Shown: positions 17,394-25,531 of the stretch, one piece after another
How positions within the stretch are numbered: position 1 is the stretch's first letter
How the letters are laid out: every line of letters starts with the position of its first letter
Source: Oscillospiraceae bacterium
Lineage (GTDB): Bacteria; Bacillota; Clostridia; UBA1381
Assembly (NCBI GenBank): GCA_022509025.1
Contig: JAFLUB010000010.1
Location: 1 to 61,855, forward strand
Direction: 5' to 3'
DNA length: 61,855 nt
Program-made: the position numbers and the translations under genes
The notes under the pieces: generated by a model
What the model saw: the letters and a program-made list of their open reading frames with translations, nothing else
Told to the model about the DNA's origin: nothing
Databases searched by the model: none

Positions 17394-18356
17394 CTATTCT
17401 GTCCTGATAATAATCGCCTGAGCATCATTATCCCAATCGACAGCGAAGCCCGCCATATCAGCAATATCGCGGATTTTGAAATATGTGTTTCCGTTTATGT
17501 TATATGAAAGAAATTCTTTCGGTTCACCGTCCACATATACGGGAGCAGTGTTTTGTTCGACATTAATAGCAGCTTCGGTGCTTGAAAGCTCTCCGCCGAC
17601 AATGGTGTATTTTACACCTCTTGAAATAGATACTGCGCTCAGATTTTCATCCCATGCAATGTCAAACTTTGCCGTTGATGTACGCAAAATCATTGCTATG
17701 TCACGTATCTTAAAATAGTTGGAATCGTTTACAGTATAGCCTGAAACCTGAACCTCGGCGCCGTCAACAAGAAGCTTGGTGTGAGAGCTGCTTGCCGTGA
17801 GAGCATTCATAACCTCATATCCGTCTATAAATTCCTTTATTTTTGTTCTGTTCGGATAACCGTTTGTCAGGAAATCTTTGCTGTGCATATCAGCATAGGG
17901 GATTGTCTGATAAGAGCTTACGAATGATTTATTAATCTTCTCCGCTGTAAGCTTTTGTCCGTCAAATATCAGCTTGTAGTAATTTATTACTGAAGAGTAT
18001 CTTGGCACCTCGCGGCCGACAAATATAATTCTGTTGTTGTCATCGTAAACCGTGATATCGGTAAGACATTCGCCTATAATGTTTCCCGGCACCTCTATAG
18101 ATGAGATGGAGTTTCCGCTCATTGTAAAGCCCGCGCTTATACCTCCGTCAGCGCCTCCGCGCAAAACAAACGCTTCAGGCACACCGTTTTTATCCAGATC
18201 TGTCAGAACAATCTCGTTATATGACGGATCTGAGGACATCGTACGCATAAGTCTTGTGACAAAAGCCTCACGCCAGCTTTCCGCGGCGAAAGCGCTTGGC
18301 GCGCACGCAACACATATCATAGCCGCGGTAAGAGCAGCTGAAATTACCTTTTTCAT
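17394..18356 (-). CDS. Secreted protein with copper-amine-oxidase-N-like repeats
   Basis: The 320-residue protein starts at the ATG at 18356, 9 nt after AGAAAGGA, which gives a clean signal peptide (MKKVISAALTAAMICVACA, cleavage near AFAA). The middle part, VLTDLDKNGVPEAFVLRGG, resembles calcium-loop segments seen in secreted lipoproteins of Clostridia. The C-terminal half has two repeats with the signature NYFKIRDIA / TYFKIRDIADMAGFAVDWD, typical of the stalk-like Cu_amine_oxidN1 domain that often anchors or displays surface proteins. No enzymatic motif is visible and the function is unknown. An in-frame ATG 24 nt upstream overlaps the SD and is unlikely. Confidence 0.7.
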   Translation of the reverse strand: MKKVISAALTAAMICVACAPSAFAAESWREAFVTRLMRTMSSDPSYNEIVLTDLDKNGVPEAFVLRGGADGGISAGFTMSGNSISSIEVPGNIIGECLTDITVYDDNNRIIFVGREVPRYSSVINYYKLIFDGQKLTAEKINKSFVSSYQTIPYADMHSKDFLTNGYPNRTKIKEFIDGYEVMNALTASSSHTKLLVDGAEVQVSGYTVNDSNYFKIRDIAMILRTSTAKFDIAWDENLSAVSISRGVKYTIVGGELSSTEAAINVEQNTAPVYVDGEPKEFLSYNINGNTYFKIRDIADMAGFAVDWDNDAQAIIIRTE

Positions 18357-18732
18357 TTTATCTGTTCCTTTCTGAATCAAATGATTATTTCTAAAATTTA
18401 TTATCTGCTTTTGAATATACGTCTTTATTATACTAAATTTTTACCGATTTGTCAAATCCGGTCTTAGCATTCGCTATGCGAATGCGCAAGTATACGAGTC
18501 AAGCAAACGCCGGGATAAGTTTTTGCGTAGCAAAATATTTTCCAATTTGCGACAATGCGAAGCGTTGTGACGAAGTATACCGGTACGGTGTGCCGGAAAC
18601 GTAAACGACCTCTGCAACCGATACCGCCAAAATACAATTTACATCACAGCTAAAATTATTCCAAATAGCTTGCAATTTGATGTTAAATTCTGTATACTTA
18701 AAATAGGATAAGATATTGAAAGGACTGATAAT
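18357..18732. other. Hairpin-rich intergenic stretch
   Basis: No gene is visible here. The stretch 18470-18610 contains several short inverted repeats (CATTCGC/GCGAATG, CAATGCG/CGTTG, CCGG/CCGG) and an inverted pair around GTATAC (near 18491 and 18575). It may be a decayed repeat element. A likely promoter for the next gene follows. Confidence 0.5.
18677..18704 (+). promoter_or_regulatory. Likely promoter of the aldo/keto reductase
   Basis: TTGATG (18677-18682) and TAAAAT (18699-18704) are 16 nt apart and about 30 nt ahead of the start codon, which is preceded by GAAAGGA. Confidence 0.5.
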
Positions 18733-19839
18733 ATGAAATACAGAACACTTGCCGGAGAAAAGGTATCAGTGCTTGGATTCGGCTGTATGCGTTTTCCGAC
18801 CACAACCGGGAAGCCGAGTGACATAGATTTTGATAAATCTGCCGCTATGCTGAAGTTTGCCGTTGAAAACGGAGTGAACTATTTTGACAGCGCTTATGTT
18901 TATCATGACGAGAAAAGCGAACCGTTTATAGGCGAGGTTTTAAAGCCGTACCGCGACCGGATAAAGTTTGCCACAAAATGTCCCACATGGCGTATAAAAA
19001 GTGAGGACGATTTTGACACTATGCTTCGGGAACAGCTTAAGAGACTGCAAACAGATTATATAGACTTTTACCTTATGCACGCGCTTGACAAGGACCGCTT
19101 TGACAATATTGTTATGAAGTATAACATAATGGATAAGCTTAAAGAGGCAAAAGCGTCGGGAAAGATAAAGCATATAGGCTTCTCTTTCCATGACGACTGC
19201 GAAACCTTTAAGAGAATTATAGACGCAAGCCCGTTGTGGGAATTCTGTCAGATACAGTATAACTACATAAATCTCAATTATCAGGCAGGAACAGAGGGAC
19301 TCAGTTACGCTCGCAAAAAGGGACTTGACGTTATAATAATGGAGCCTCTGTTGGGTGGTAAGCTTGCCAATCCCGCTCCTCAGGTGGCAAAGACTCTTTC
19401 CGATGAGAAAACACCTGTTGAATGGGCGATGGATTTCCTCTGGAACAGGGAAGAGGTATCAGTTATACTGAGCGGTATGAGTACATTGGAACAGGTTCGG
19501 GACAACGTATCTTACGCGGACAGAGCGGAAATTGGAATGCTCACAAAGGAAAACCTTGACATGCTTCTTAAAACAAAGGAAGTATTTGACACAATGGCGA
19601 TTGTACCGTGTACACAATGCGCGTATTGTATGCCGTGTCCGTTCGGTCTGGATATTCCGAAAATATTTGAGGCTTATAATGCAACCGCTTCACGTGGTAT
19701 GGGCAGAGCAAAGGAAATTTACGCGGAGTTAACGGTCGGCGCAGATAAATGCAAAAAGTGCAAAAAATGTGAAAGCATTTGTCCGCAGAGCATTGAGATA
19801 AGCGCAAATATGACAAAAGCAGCCGAAATATTTAAGTAA
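18733..19839 (+). CDS. Aldo/keto reductase with C-terminal 4Fe-4S domain
   Basis: The 368-residue protein has an AKR barrel (about 1-280; GFGCMRFP near the start, FDSAYVYHDE with the catalytic Tyr, DFYLMHALD) followed by a ferredoxin-like tail. The tail holds cysteines in CTQCAYCMPCPFGLDIP and CKKCKKCESICPQSIEI, enough for two iron-sulfur clusters. This fused type is common in anaerobes, and the physiological substrate is generally unknown. Electrons may pass between the cluster domain and a nicotinamide or flavin site. It has its own promoter. The 3' end is only 8 nt before the strong promoter of the MBOAT gene. Confidence 0.85.
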   Translation: MKYRTLAGEKVSVLGFGCMRFPTTTGKPSDIDFDKSAAMLKFAVENGVNYFDSAYVYHDEKSEPFIGEVLKPYRDRIKFATKCPTWRIKSEDDFDTMLREQLKRLQTDYIDFYLMHALDKDRFDNIVMKYNIMDKLKEAKASGKIKHIGFSFHDDCETFKRIIDASPLWEFCQIQYNYINLNYQAGTEGLSYARKKGLDVIIMEPLLGGKLANPAPQVAKTLSDEKTPVEWAMDFLWNREEVSVILSGMSTLEQVRDNVSYADRAEIGMLTKENLDMLLKTKEVFDTMAIVPCTQCAYCMPCPFGLDIPKIFEAYNATASRGMGRAKEIYAELTVGADKCKKCKKCESICPQSIEISANMTKAAEIFK

Positions 19840-19847
19840 AAGTAGTT

Positions 19848-19876
19848 TTGACATATCCTCTCTTTTATGGTACAAT
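19848..19876 (+). promoter_or_regulatory. Strong promoter of the MBOAT-DHHW operon
   Basis: TTGACA (19848-19853) and TACAAT (19871-19876) are exactly 17 nt apart. Transcription would start around 19882, at the first bases of the R1 element. Confidence 0.85.
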
Positions 19877-19880
19877 GATT

Positions 19881-19941
19881 CTATGGCTTTTGCAAAAGTA
19901 AAATTTTTGACGCCTGAGAGAACATTGAGCCATAGAGGAGG
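19881..19941 (+). promoter_or_regulatory. R1 RNA element filling the MBOAT 5' UTR
   Basis: The stem CTATGGCT (19881-19888) / AGCCATAG (19928-19935) encloses a small A/T hairpin and GCCTGAGAGAACATTGA. The 3' arm runs directly into the ribosome-binding site AGGAGG (19936-19941). Compared with the copies at 81-151 and 31638-31708 the unpaired core is conserved while the outer stem changes on both sides and still pairs, as expected of a functional RNA. It starts at the predicted first transcribed base. Confidence 0.72.
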
Positions 19942-19950
19942 GGATGTTTT

Positions 19951-21339
19951 TTGGTATTTTCAAGTATTCTGTTTATCTGCATATTTTTACCGGCAGTACT
20001 TATTCTTTATAATTTATCAAAAAACATTACATATAAAAATACAATACTTGTCATCTCATCCCTTTTATTCTACGCGTGGGGTGAACCTATATGGGTAATT
20101 CTGCTCATATTCAGCGCGCTTGTAGACTATGTGAATGGACGGATTATTGATAAATATTACGCGCGCGGTCCGGCGAGAGCCGCGCTTATATCGTCGCTTG
20201 TAATAAATTTAGGACTTTTATGCGTCTTTAAATATTCCGGTTTCCTGACGGAAAATATAAATTCGCTTCTCGGCGTAAAAATTCCTGTGCCGAATATAGC
20301 GCTTCCGATAGGAATATCATTTTATACATTTCAGACGCTGTCATACACCATTGATATGTATCGCGGAAAAGTACGGGTACAGAAGTCATTTCTCAGTTTT
20401 CTCGCGTACGTTTCAATGTTTCCGCAGCTTGTGGCAGGACCCATTGTGCGTTACAGCACGATAAGTGAACAGCTTTCAGGAAGGAAAGTCACATTGGAGG
20501 ATTTCGCCTGCGGCATCCGCCGCTTTACCGCGGGACTATGCAAAAAGGTTATTCTGGCGAACAGCTCCGGCTCCGTTGCCGCAATGATTCTGGACAGCAC
20601 ACGGCTTACTGTCGCGTCATCGTGGTTCGGCATAGTAATGTTCTCATTCCAGATATACTTTGATTTCTCCGGCTATAGTGATATGGCTATCGGTATCGGA
20701 AAAATGCTCGGATTCGATTTCGGAGAGAATTTCAGGTATCCGTATGTTTCAAGGAGCATAACGGATTTCTGGCGCAGATGGCATATATCTCTTAGCTCAT
20801 TCTTCCGTGACTATGTATATATTCCACTCGGCGGAAACCGTTACAGACCTATCCTTAACATATTTATCGTATGGCTTTTAACAGGATTCTGGCACGGAGC
20901 AAGCTGGAATTTTATTTTATGGGGACTGTTTTACGGAATATTACTGTTTATAGAAAAAACTTTCTTTAAGGGTTGTCTGCAAAAAATGCCGCCTCCGTTC
21001 TGCTATATATACACACTGTTTCTTGTGGTATTGGGATGGGCGCTGTTCTATTTTATAGACTTAAATTCACTGTGGATGTTTTTAAACAGCGCGTTCGGAA
21101 AAGGAGTGGCGCTTTATGACCTCACATTTGTGTCAGTGTTCTGCACAAATGTGCGTCTGCTTGTACTTTGCGCTGTTGCGTCAACACCGCTGCCCGCAAT
21201 CATATATAACTTTTTCTGCAAAAAATCCAATGTATTTGCCGCTGTTTCGGGAGCCTTACTGGTCATAGCGGGAATGGGAATATGCTTTATGCTGCTTGTG
21301 GGACAAACATATAATCCGTTCTTGTATTTCAGATTTTAA
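19951..21339 (+). CDS. MBOAT-family O-acyltransferase (AlgI/PatA-like)
   Basis: The 462-residue polytopic membrane protein starts at a TTG, 9 nt after AGGAGG, giving the typical N-terminus MVFSSILFICIFLPAVLILY. Family motifs include YASFYTF-like ISFYTFQTLSYTIDMYRG, SYSDMAIGIGKMLGF and RRWHISLSSFFRDYVYIPLGGNR. The catalytic His is H315 in LTGFWHGASWNF. Such proteins move acetyl groups across the membrane onto polysaccharides. The next gene, a DHHW/AlgX-like protein 14 nt downstream, is the usual extracytoplasmic partner, so the pair should O-acetylate an exported or wall polymer. An ATG at 19944 is in another frame. Confidence 0.92.
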   Translation: MVFSSILFICIFLPAVLILYNLSKNITYKNTILVISSLLFYAWGEPIWVILLIFSALVDYVNGRIIDKYYARGPARAALISSLVINLGLLCVFKYSGFLTENINSLLGVKIPVPNIALPIGISFYTFQTLSYTIDMYRGKVRVQKSFLSFLAYVSMFPQLVAGPIVRYSTISEQLSGRKVTLEDFACGIRRFTAGLCKKVILANSSGSVAAMILDSTRLTVASSWFGIVMFSFQIYFDFSGYSDMAIGIGKMLGFDFGENFRYPYVSRSITDFWRRWHISLSSFFRDYVYIPLGGNRYRPILNIFIVWLLTGFWHGASWNFILWGLFYGILLFIEKTFFKGCLQKMPPPFCYIYTLFLVVLGWALFYFIDLNSLWMFLNSAFGKGVALYDLTFVSVFCTNVRLLVLCAVASTPLPAIIYNFFCKKSNVFAAVSGALLVIAGMGICFMLLVGQTYNPFLYFRF

Positions 21340-21353
21340 CGGAGGTGACACGC

Positions 21354-22538
21354 ATGAAAAATAAACTCGTGACAGGCGCTTTTATACTGATAATAGCCGC
21401 TTCTGTTTGCATGCTGCTTCTTCCGGCTGATAAGGAAAGCATTGAAAAGGAAAACAGAACGATGAATGAAATTCCCGAGTTTAACAAAGAAACAGTATTT
21501 TCGGGAGAATTTGAGACAGGATTTGAGAACTTTATCGGTGACAATGTTACGCTTCGCTCATTTTTTCTTGACGTAAGCAAATGGGTTGACGAAATAAAGG
21601 GTTTCACGCCCGATACCGGTAAAATCGTATCCACAACAAAGGATATAGGTACCGGAACAACACAGAAACAGACACTGCTCGTGGCGCATAATGCGGTTAT
21701 GGAAATGTTCATGCGAAATAGTGAGGAGGAGGAGATTTACGCGGAAGCGGTAAATCATTACGCGCGAAAGCTACCTGATAACGTCAATCTTTATAATATG
21801 ATTATTCCGACACAGCTCTCGTTCCAGGAGCCTATGTATAAAAATTTGCAGGATGATCAGCAGGAAGCAATAAAATCAATATATGACAGACTGGATAAAC
21901 GGGTAAAATCGGTTGATGCGTACGGCGCCCTGGAGGAGCATTCAGACGAATATATCTATTTCCGTACCGACCACCACTGGACACAGCTGGGAGCGTACTA
22001 TGCATACTGTGAATTTATGCGTAAGGCGGGCGGAAAAAGCGTAAAAAAAGAGGATTTTGAGATGAACACTATTCAGAATGTTCTCGGCTATCTCTATGAC
22101 AGAGCTGATTCGCCTGATGTTGATGTGCTGCCGGATAAAATAGAGTGGTATAATACAGACCCCAAAGAAAATATTGAGGTCGCTATGTATACGTTTGACG
22201 AGGATAACACACGCCACAGCTATAACGGAACTATGTTTGACAGAACAAAGGCAAGCTATCAGTTCTTCTTTGGCAGCGACCACGAATTTGTTGAAATGGT
22301 GAATAACGATATCCCGGACGGGAAGACGCTGGCGCTGTTGCGTGAATCATATTCAAACGTGCTTGCGCCATGGCTTATACAAAGCTATCATAAGGTGATA
22401 CTCATCGACCCGAGAGGCTTTAAAGGCGATTTTCAATATATCCTGGACAGTTATTCACCTGATGATGTGATGATAGTAAATTATATATTCACAACTAAAT
22501 TCCCGGATTACTGTAATCTGTTGGAGGCAATGTATTAA
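21354..22538 (+). CDS. DHHW-family (AlgX/AlgJ-like) extracytoplasmic acetylation protein
   Basis: The 394-residue protein has one N-terminal membrane/signal segment (about 6-24) and an SGNH-hydrolase-like body. The signature TDHHWTQLGAYYAY carries the Asp-His pair of the family (D206, H207). It likely accepts acetyl groups delivered by the upstream MBOAT protein and transfers them to a polysaccharide outside the cell. ATG at 21354 is chosen because it sits 8 nt after GGAGG; a GTG at 21345 would overlap the SD. Its stop codon lies in the left arm of the TTAACGTG/CACGTTAA inverted repeat that begins the next element. Confidence 0.85.
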   Translation: MKNKLVTGAFILIIAASVCMLLLPADKESIEKENRTMNEIPEFNKETVFSGEFETGFENFIGDNVTLRSFFLDVSKWVDEIKGFTPDTGKIVSTTKDIGTGTTQKQTLLVAHNAVMEMFMRNSEEEEIYAEAVNHYARKLPDNVNLYNMIIPTQLSFQEPMYKNLQDDQQEAIKSIYDRLDKRVKSVDAYGALEEHSDEYIYFRTDHHWTQLGAYYAYCEFMRKAGGKSVKKEDFEMNTIQNVLGYLYDRADSPDVDVLPDKIEWYNTDPKENIEVAMYTFDEDNTRHSYNGTMFDRTKASYQFFFGSDHEFVEMVNNDIPDGKTLALLRESYSNVLAPWLIQSYHKVILIDPRGFKGDFQYILDSYSPDDVMIVNYIFTTKFPDYCNLLEAMY

Positions 22539-22642
22539 CGTGAAAAATGAACGGCGCATCTCACCCTTTATCGGAACTTGAAGTATCCGTATACGGCTGC
22601 GTTCCTCAAAAGGGCAATCTGCTTGTTTATTTTCCACGTTAA
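22535..22642 (+). promoter_or_regulatory. Structured leader bounded by TTAACGTG / CACGTTAA
   Basis: The arms TTAACGTG (22535-22542) and CACGTTAA (22635-22642) enclose nested pairs ATGAAC/GTTTAT, CCCTTT/AAAGGG, GGAAC/GTTCC and CCGTATACGG. A 13-residue frame starts at the GTG at 22540 in the left arm. A 20-base part of this leader (TGAAAAATRAACGGCGCATC) recurs right after the element at 22649. The fold resembles other TTAACGTGA-bounded leaders in the window but the insert sequence is different. Confidence 0.55.
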
Positions 22643-22680
22643 AGAATATGAAAAATAAACGGCGCATCGTTAAAGTTTGT

Positions 22681-22706
22681 ACTGCTGCAAGGCAGCGAAA
22701 TGGAGG
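22681..22706 (+). promoter_or_regulatory. R2 hairpin plus ribosome-binding site, copy a (rarA)
   Basis: GCTGC (22684-22688), loop AAG, GCAGC (22692-22696), then GAAATGGAGGATTAA leading into the rarA start at 22714. The same 7-3-7 hairpin and following bases occur at 30293 and 48738 with compensating stem changes. Confidence 0.6.
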
Positions 22707-22713
22707 ATTAACC

Positions 22714-24030
22714 ATGGAACAGATAAATATGTTCGATGACAGAGAACGCAGCGCGCCGCTTGCAAGCCGCCTGCGTCCCGAAACGTTCGACGAGTATGTG
22801 GGACAGAAGCATCTTGTCGGCGAGGGTAAAATACTCAGACAGATGATTGAAAACGATAATATTTCATCCATGATTTTCTGGGGCCCGCCGGGTGTGGGCA
22901 AAACCACTCTGGCGCGGATAATAGCAAATCAGACAAAGGCTGATTTTGTTGAAATGAGCGCCGTAAATACCGGTGTCAGGGAAGTCAAGGAAATTATGAA
23001 TAACGCGGAGCTGTCGCGTCAGATGGGAATAAGAACGCTTCTCTTTACGGACGAGATTCACCGCTTCAATAAGGCGCAGCAGGATGCGTTTCTGCCTTAT
23101 GTGGAAAAGGGCAGTATCATTCTTGTAGGCGCGACAACGGAAAATCCGTCCTTTGAGCTTAACTCGGCTCTGCTTTCAAGGTGCAAGGTATTTATACTCA
23201 AGGCGCTCGATGAAGATGATTTGAAGGATATGCTCAGCCGTGCCGTGAAGAGTGATAAAGGCTTCGGTACTATGAATGTGCAGATAAGCGACGAACAGCT
23301 TGGGCTGATTGCCCGTTTTGCCAACGGTGACGCGCGCACGGCGCTTAACACGCTTGAGATGGCGGTTTTCAACGGCAAAGTAAATCCCGACGGCGGACTT
23401 TTGATAGATGATGAAACGCTTGCCCAGTGCATGAACAGGCGTTCTCTGCTCTATGATAAAAACGGTGAGGAGCATTATAACCTTATTTCCGCCCTGCATA
23501 AATCCATGCGAAACAGTGACCCCGATGCGGCGGTATACTGGATGCAGCGTATGCTCTACAGCGGCGATGAACCGCTGTATATCGCGCGGAGATTGATTCG
23601 CTTCGCAAGCGAGGATATCGGTATGGCGGACAGCAACGCTCTGACGTTGGCTGTGGCTGTATATCAGGCGTGTCATTTCCTGGGTATGCCTGAGTGTGAC
23701 GTGCATCTGACCCACGCGGTGGTGTATATGTCTATGGCGCCGAAATCAAACGCGCTTTATGTAGCGGGGAATGAATGTAAACGAGATATAAATGAAATGC
23801 CGGCGGAAGGTGTGCCATTGCAGATACGAAACGCGCCGACAAAGCTCATGAAGGAACTTGATTACGGTAAGGGTTATCAATATGCGCATGACACGGCGGA
23901 AAAGATTACAAAAATGAAGTGTCTGCCGGACTCACTCGTTAACAGGAGATATTACAGACCGACCACACAGGGCAGGGAGAAGGCAGTGAAGGAACGTCTG
24001 GAAAAAATACTGGAATGGAAAAATTCGTAA
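22714..24030 (+). CDS. rarA: Replication-associated recombination protein A (MgsA/RarA)
   Basis: This 438-residue AAA+ ATPase has Walker A GPPGVGKTTL, Walker B LLFTDEIHRF, and the RarA-specific start APLASRLRPETFDEYVGQ. The C-terminal region with SDPDAAVYWMQRML and EDIGMADSNAL matches the tetramerisation part of the family. It acts at stalled replication forks. The start at 22714 is 7 nt after GGAGG. An upstream in-frame ATG at 22648 would place the R2 hairpin inside the coding sequence and add residues not typical of the family. The gene sits behind two structured leader elements, which is unusual for it. Confidence 0.93.
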   Translation: MEQINMFDDRERSAPLASRLRPETFDEYVGQKHLVGEGKILRQMIENDNISSMIFWGPPGVGKTTLARIIANQTKADFVEMSAVNTGVREVKEIMNNAELSRQMGIRTLLFTDEIHRFNKAQQDAFLPYVEKGSIILVGATTENPSFELNSALLSRCKVFILKALDEDDLKDMLSRAVKSDKGFGTMNVQISDEQLGLIARFANGDARTALNTLEMAVFNGKVNPDGGLLIDDETLAQCMNRRSLLYDKNGEEHYNLISALHKSMRNSDPDAAVYWMQRMLYSGDEPLYIARRLIRFASEDIGMADSNALTLAVAVYQACHFLGMPECDVHLTHAVVYMSMAPKSNALYVAGNECKRDINEMPAEGVPLQIRNAPTKLMKELDYGKGYQYAHDTAEKITKMKCLPDSLVNRRYYRPTTQGREKAVKERLEKILEWKNS

Positions 24031-24113
24031 CAGGAGAAATTATAAAATGTCGGCAGATACGGATATATCTGCGGCGCATTATATTGAACTGTAAGTAATT
24101 TTCGGAGGAATTA

Positions 24114-24569
24114 ATGGAGATTAGTGAAGTTTTACAGACCTTGGGACATTATTGTTATATTGCTTTTTCCGGGCTTTGGAGCGGAATAAAATGGTTATGG
24201 GCAGTTCTCGGCGAATGGCTCGCATCTCTGCCGCTGCCGACCGCAATTAAGATATTCAGCAATGATTTTGCGAATAAATGTTTGTTTTTCGGGGTGATTG
24301 CGTTCTTGCTTATCATGAACATATGCGCGTTTTGCATGTTTGCCCGTGATAAGTCGTTGGCAAAACGCCGTGAACGCCGAATAAGCGAGAAAAAACTTAT
24401 GCGCGTATGCTTTTTCGGAGGCGCGATAGGCGGAATTATAGGTATGAACGCGTTCAGGCATAAGACCTTGAAGAAGAAGTTTTCTATCGGTGTACCGATA
24501 CTTTTCGTTTTGCAGCTTATTCTGGACAGCTTTATTCTCGGATTTTTAGGTTTTTGGACTTTTTTTTAA
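24114..24569 (+). CDS. DUF1294 membrane protein
   Basis: The 151-residue protein has an N-terminal extension with a hydrophobic segment, then membrane helices at about 58-80, 97-112 and 122-148. The DUF1294 signature is present: ARDKSLAKRRERRISEKKL followed by GGAIGGIIGMNAFRHKT. Function is unknown for the family. A 15-codon frame with a weak SD (24047-24094) precedes it and overlaps a small hairpin (GCAGATA/TATCTGC); this could be a leader but is not well supported. The N-terminal extension of about 50 residues makes it longer than the minimal family members. Confidence 0.75.
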   Translation: MEISEVLQTLGHYCYIAFSGLWSGIKWLWAVLGEWLASLPLPTAIKIFSNDFANKCLFFGVIAFLLIMNICAFCMFARDKSLAKRRERRISEKKLMRVCFFGGAIGGIIGMNAFRHKTLKKKFSIGVPILFVLQLILDSFILGFLGFWTFF

Positions 24570-24645
24570 AAAGGTATGGAAATTCTGAGCGGAATATGTT
24601 AAAATGGATATGTAGATATTTACACCTTGAAGGGAAGGTGAGGTT

Positions 24646-25023
24646 ATGGAATTAAAAGATATTTTATCTTCAGATGATAAATTGAGAATAATTCAGGAGC
24701 TTGTGCCCGGTAAGCAGATTACTCTTGCGCACGTTATAGCAAGCCCCGACCCTGTATTGTACACTAAGCTCGGACTTAATCCTGAGATTGATTTCGGACG
24801 CAGCGCAATCGGCATACTCACAATGAGTCCCGCCGAAACCGCGATTATTGCGGCGGATATCGCGACTAAAACATCAAATGTTGATTTAAGCTTTGTTGAC
24901 CGTTTCAGCGGCACGCTTATCATAACCGGTATGGTGGCGGACGTGGAAACGTCACTAAGGTCGATTATGGACTATTCCAAAAATACTCTTAAATTCACAG
25001 TCTGCGAACTGACAAAGACATGA
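24646..25023 (+). CDS. eutS: EutS-type bacterial microcompartment shell protein
   Basis: The 125-residue protein is a single permuted BMC domain of the EutS/PduU type: RIIQELVPGKQITLAHVIA near the start, ILTMSPAETAIIAADIATK in the middle and VDRFSGTLIITGMVADVE later. These proteins form hexamers in the shell of catabolic microcompartments. SD GGGAAGGTGAGG. It overlaps eutP by 4 nt, so the two are translationally coupled. No other shell or enzyme gene of a microcompartment is within this window, so this is an isolated shell-protein pair whose main locus must be elsewhere, if it exists. Confidence 0.9.
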   Translation: MELKDILSSDDKLRIIQELVPGKQITLAHVIASPDPVLYTKLGLNPEIDFGRSAIGILTMSPAETAIIAADIATKTSNVDLSFVDRFSGTLIITGMVADVETSLRSIMDYSKNTLKFTVCELTKT

Positions 25024-25478
25024 AGAAGATAATACTTGTTGGACGGAGCGAGTGCGGCAAGACAACGCTCACTCAGGCTTTGAAGGGTGAAAAGATACAC
25101 TATCATAAGACGCAGTATGTCAATCGTTTCGATGTTATAATAGACACGCCCGGTGAGTACATACAGACTAAAAATTTAGGCAACGCGCTTGCGATGTATA
25201 CATTTGAATCGGATGTTGTGGGACTTTTAATAAGCGCATTAGAGCCGTATTCACTGTATCCGCCGTGTGTGACGCCTGTGTGCAACAGACCGGTTATAGG
25301 TATCGTAACTCAGATAAATAATAAAAACGCCGATCCTGACAGGGCTGAACGTTGGCTTCGATTAGCCGGCTGTGAAACGGTGTTCCGCGTTGACTCCAAA
25401 ACAGGCGAAGGAGTCTGGAGAATAATAGACTATCTCCGCGAGGACGGCGACGTTCTCCCGTGGGAGGAAGATGAGTAA
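25020..25478 (+). CDS. eutP: EutP/PduV-type small GTPase
   Basis: The 152-residue P-loop protein has Walker A GRSECGKTTL, DTPGEY (switch II), and a late GIVTQINNKNAD segment in place of NKxD. The EutP signature VNRFDVIIDTPGEYI is clear. EutP/PduV proteins associate with microcompartments and have been linked to their movement or assembly. It starts inside the last codons of eutS (ATGA overlap). A strong terminator follows 12 nt downstream, closing a two-gene operon. Confidence 0.9.
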   Translation: MKKIILVGRSECGKTTLTQALKGEKIHYHKTQYVNRFDVIIDTPGEYIQTKNLGNALAMYTFESDVVGLLISALEPYSLYPPCVTPVCNRPVIGIVTQINNKNADPDRAERWLRLAGCETVFRVDSKTGEGVWRIIDYLREDGDVLPWEEDE

Positions 25479-25490
25479 AATTTAATATAA

Positions 25491-25517
25491 GGGGGTGTTG
25501 CGTTAAGCAACACCCCC
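25491..25517. terminator. Terminator after eutSP
   Basis: An 11-bp GC-rich stem GGGGGTGTTGC / GCAACACCCCC with loop GTTAA is followed by TTCTTTTT on the plus strand. The minus strand has an AT-rich tail and can also serve the converging SDR gene. Confidence 0.92.
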
Positions 25518-25531
25518 TTCTTTTTACAGTC

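Noticed and set aside
22648-22713. Longer start for rarA.
   Set aside because: It would translate the R2 hairpin and SD and is not part of the family N-terminus.
24047-24094. 15-residue ORF upstream of the DUF1294 gene.
   Set aside because: SD is weak, the frame overlaps a small hairpin, and the peptide has no conserved feature that I can see; kept only as a note.
24646-25478. A full ethanolamine or propanediol microcompartment operon.
   Set aside because: Only eutS and eutP are present; flanking genes (DUF1294, SDR) are not microcompartment enzymes.
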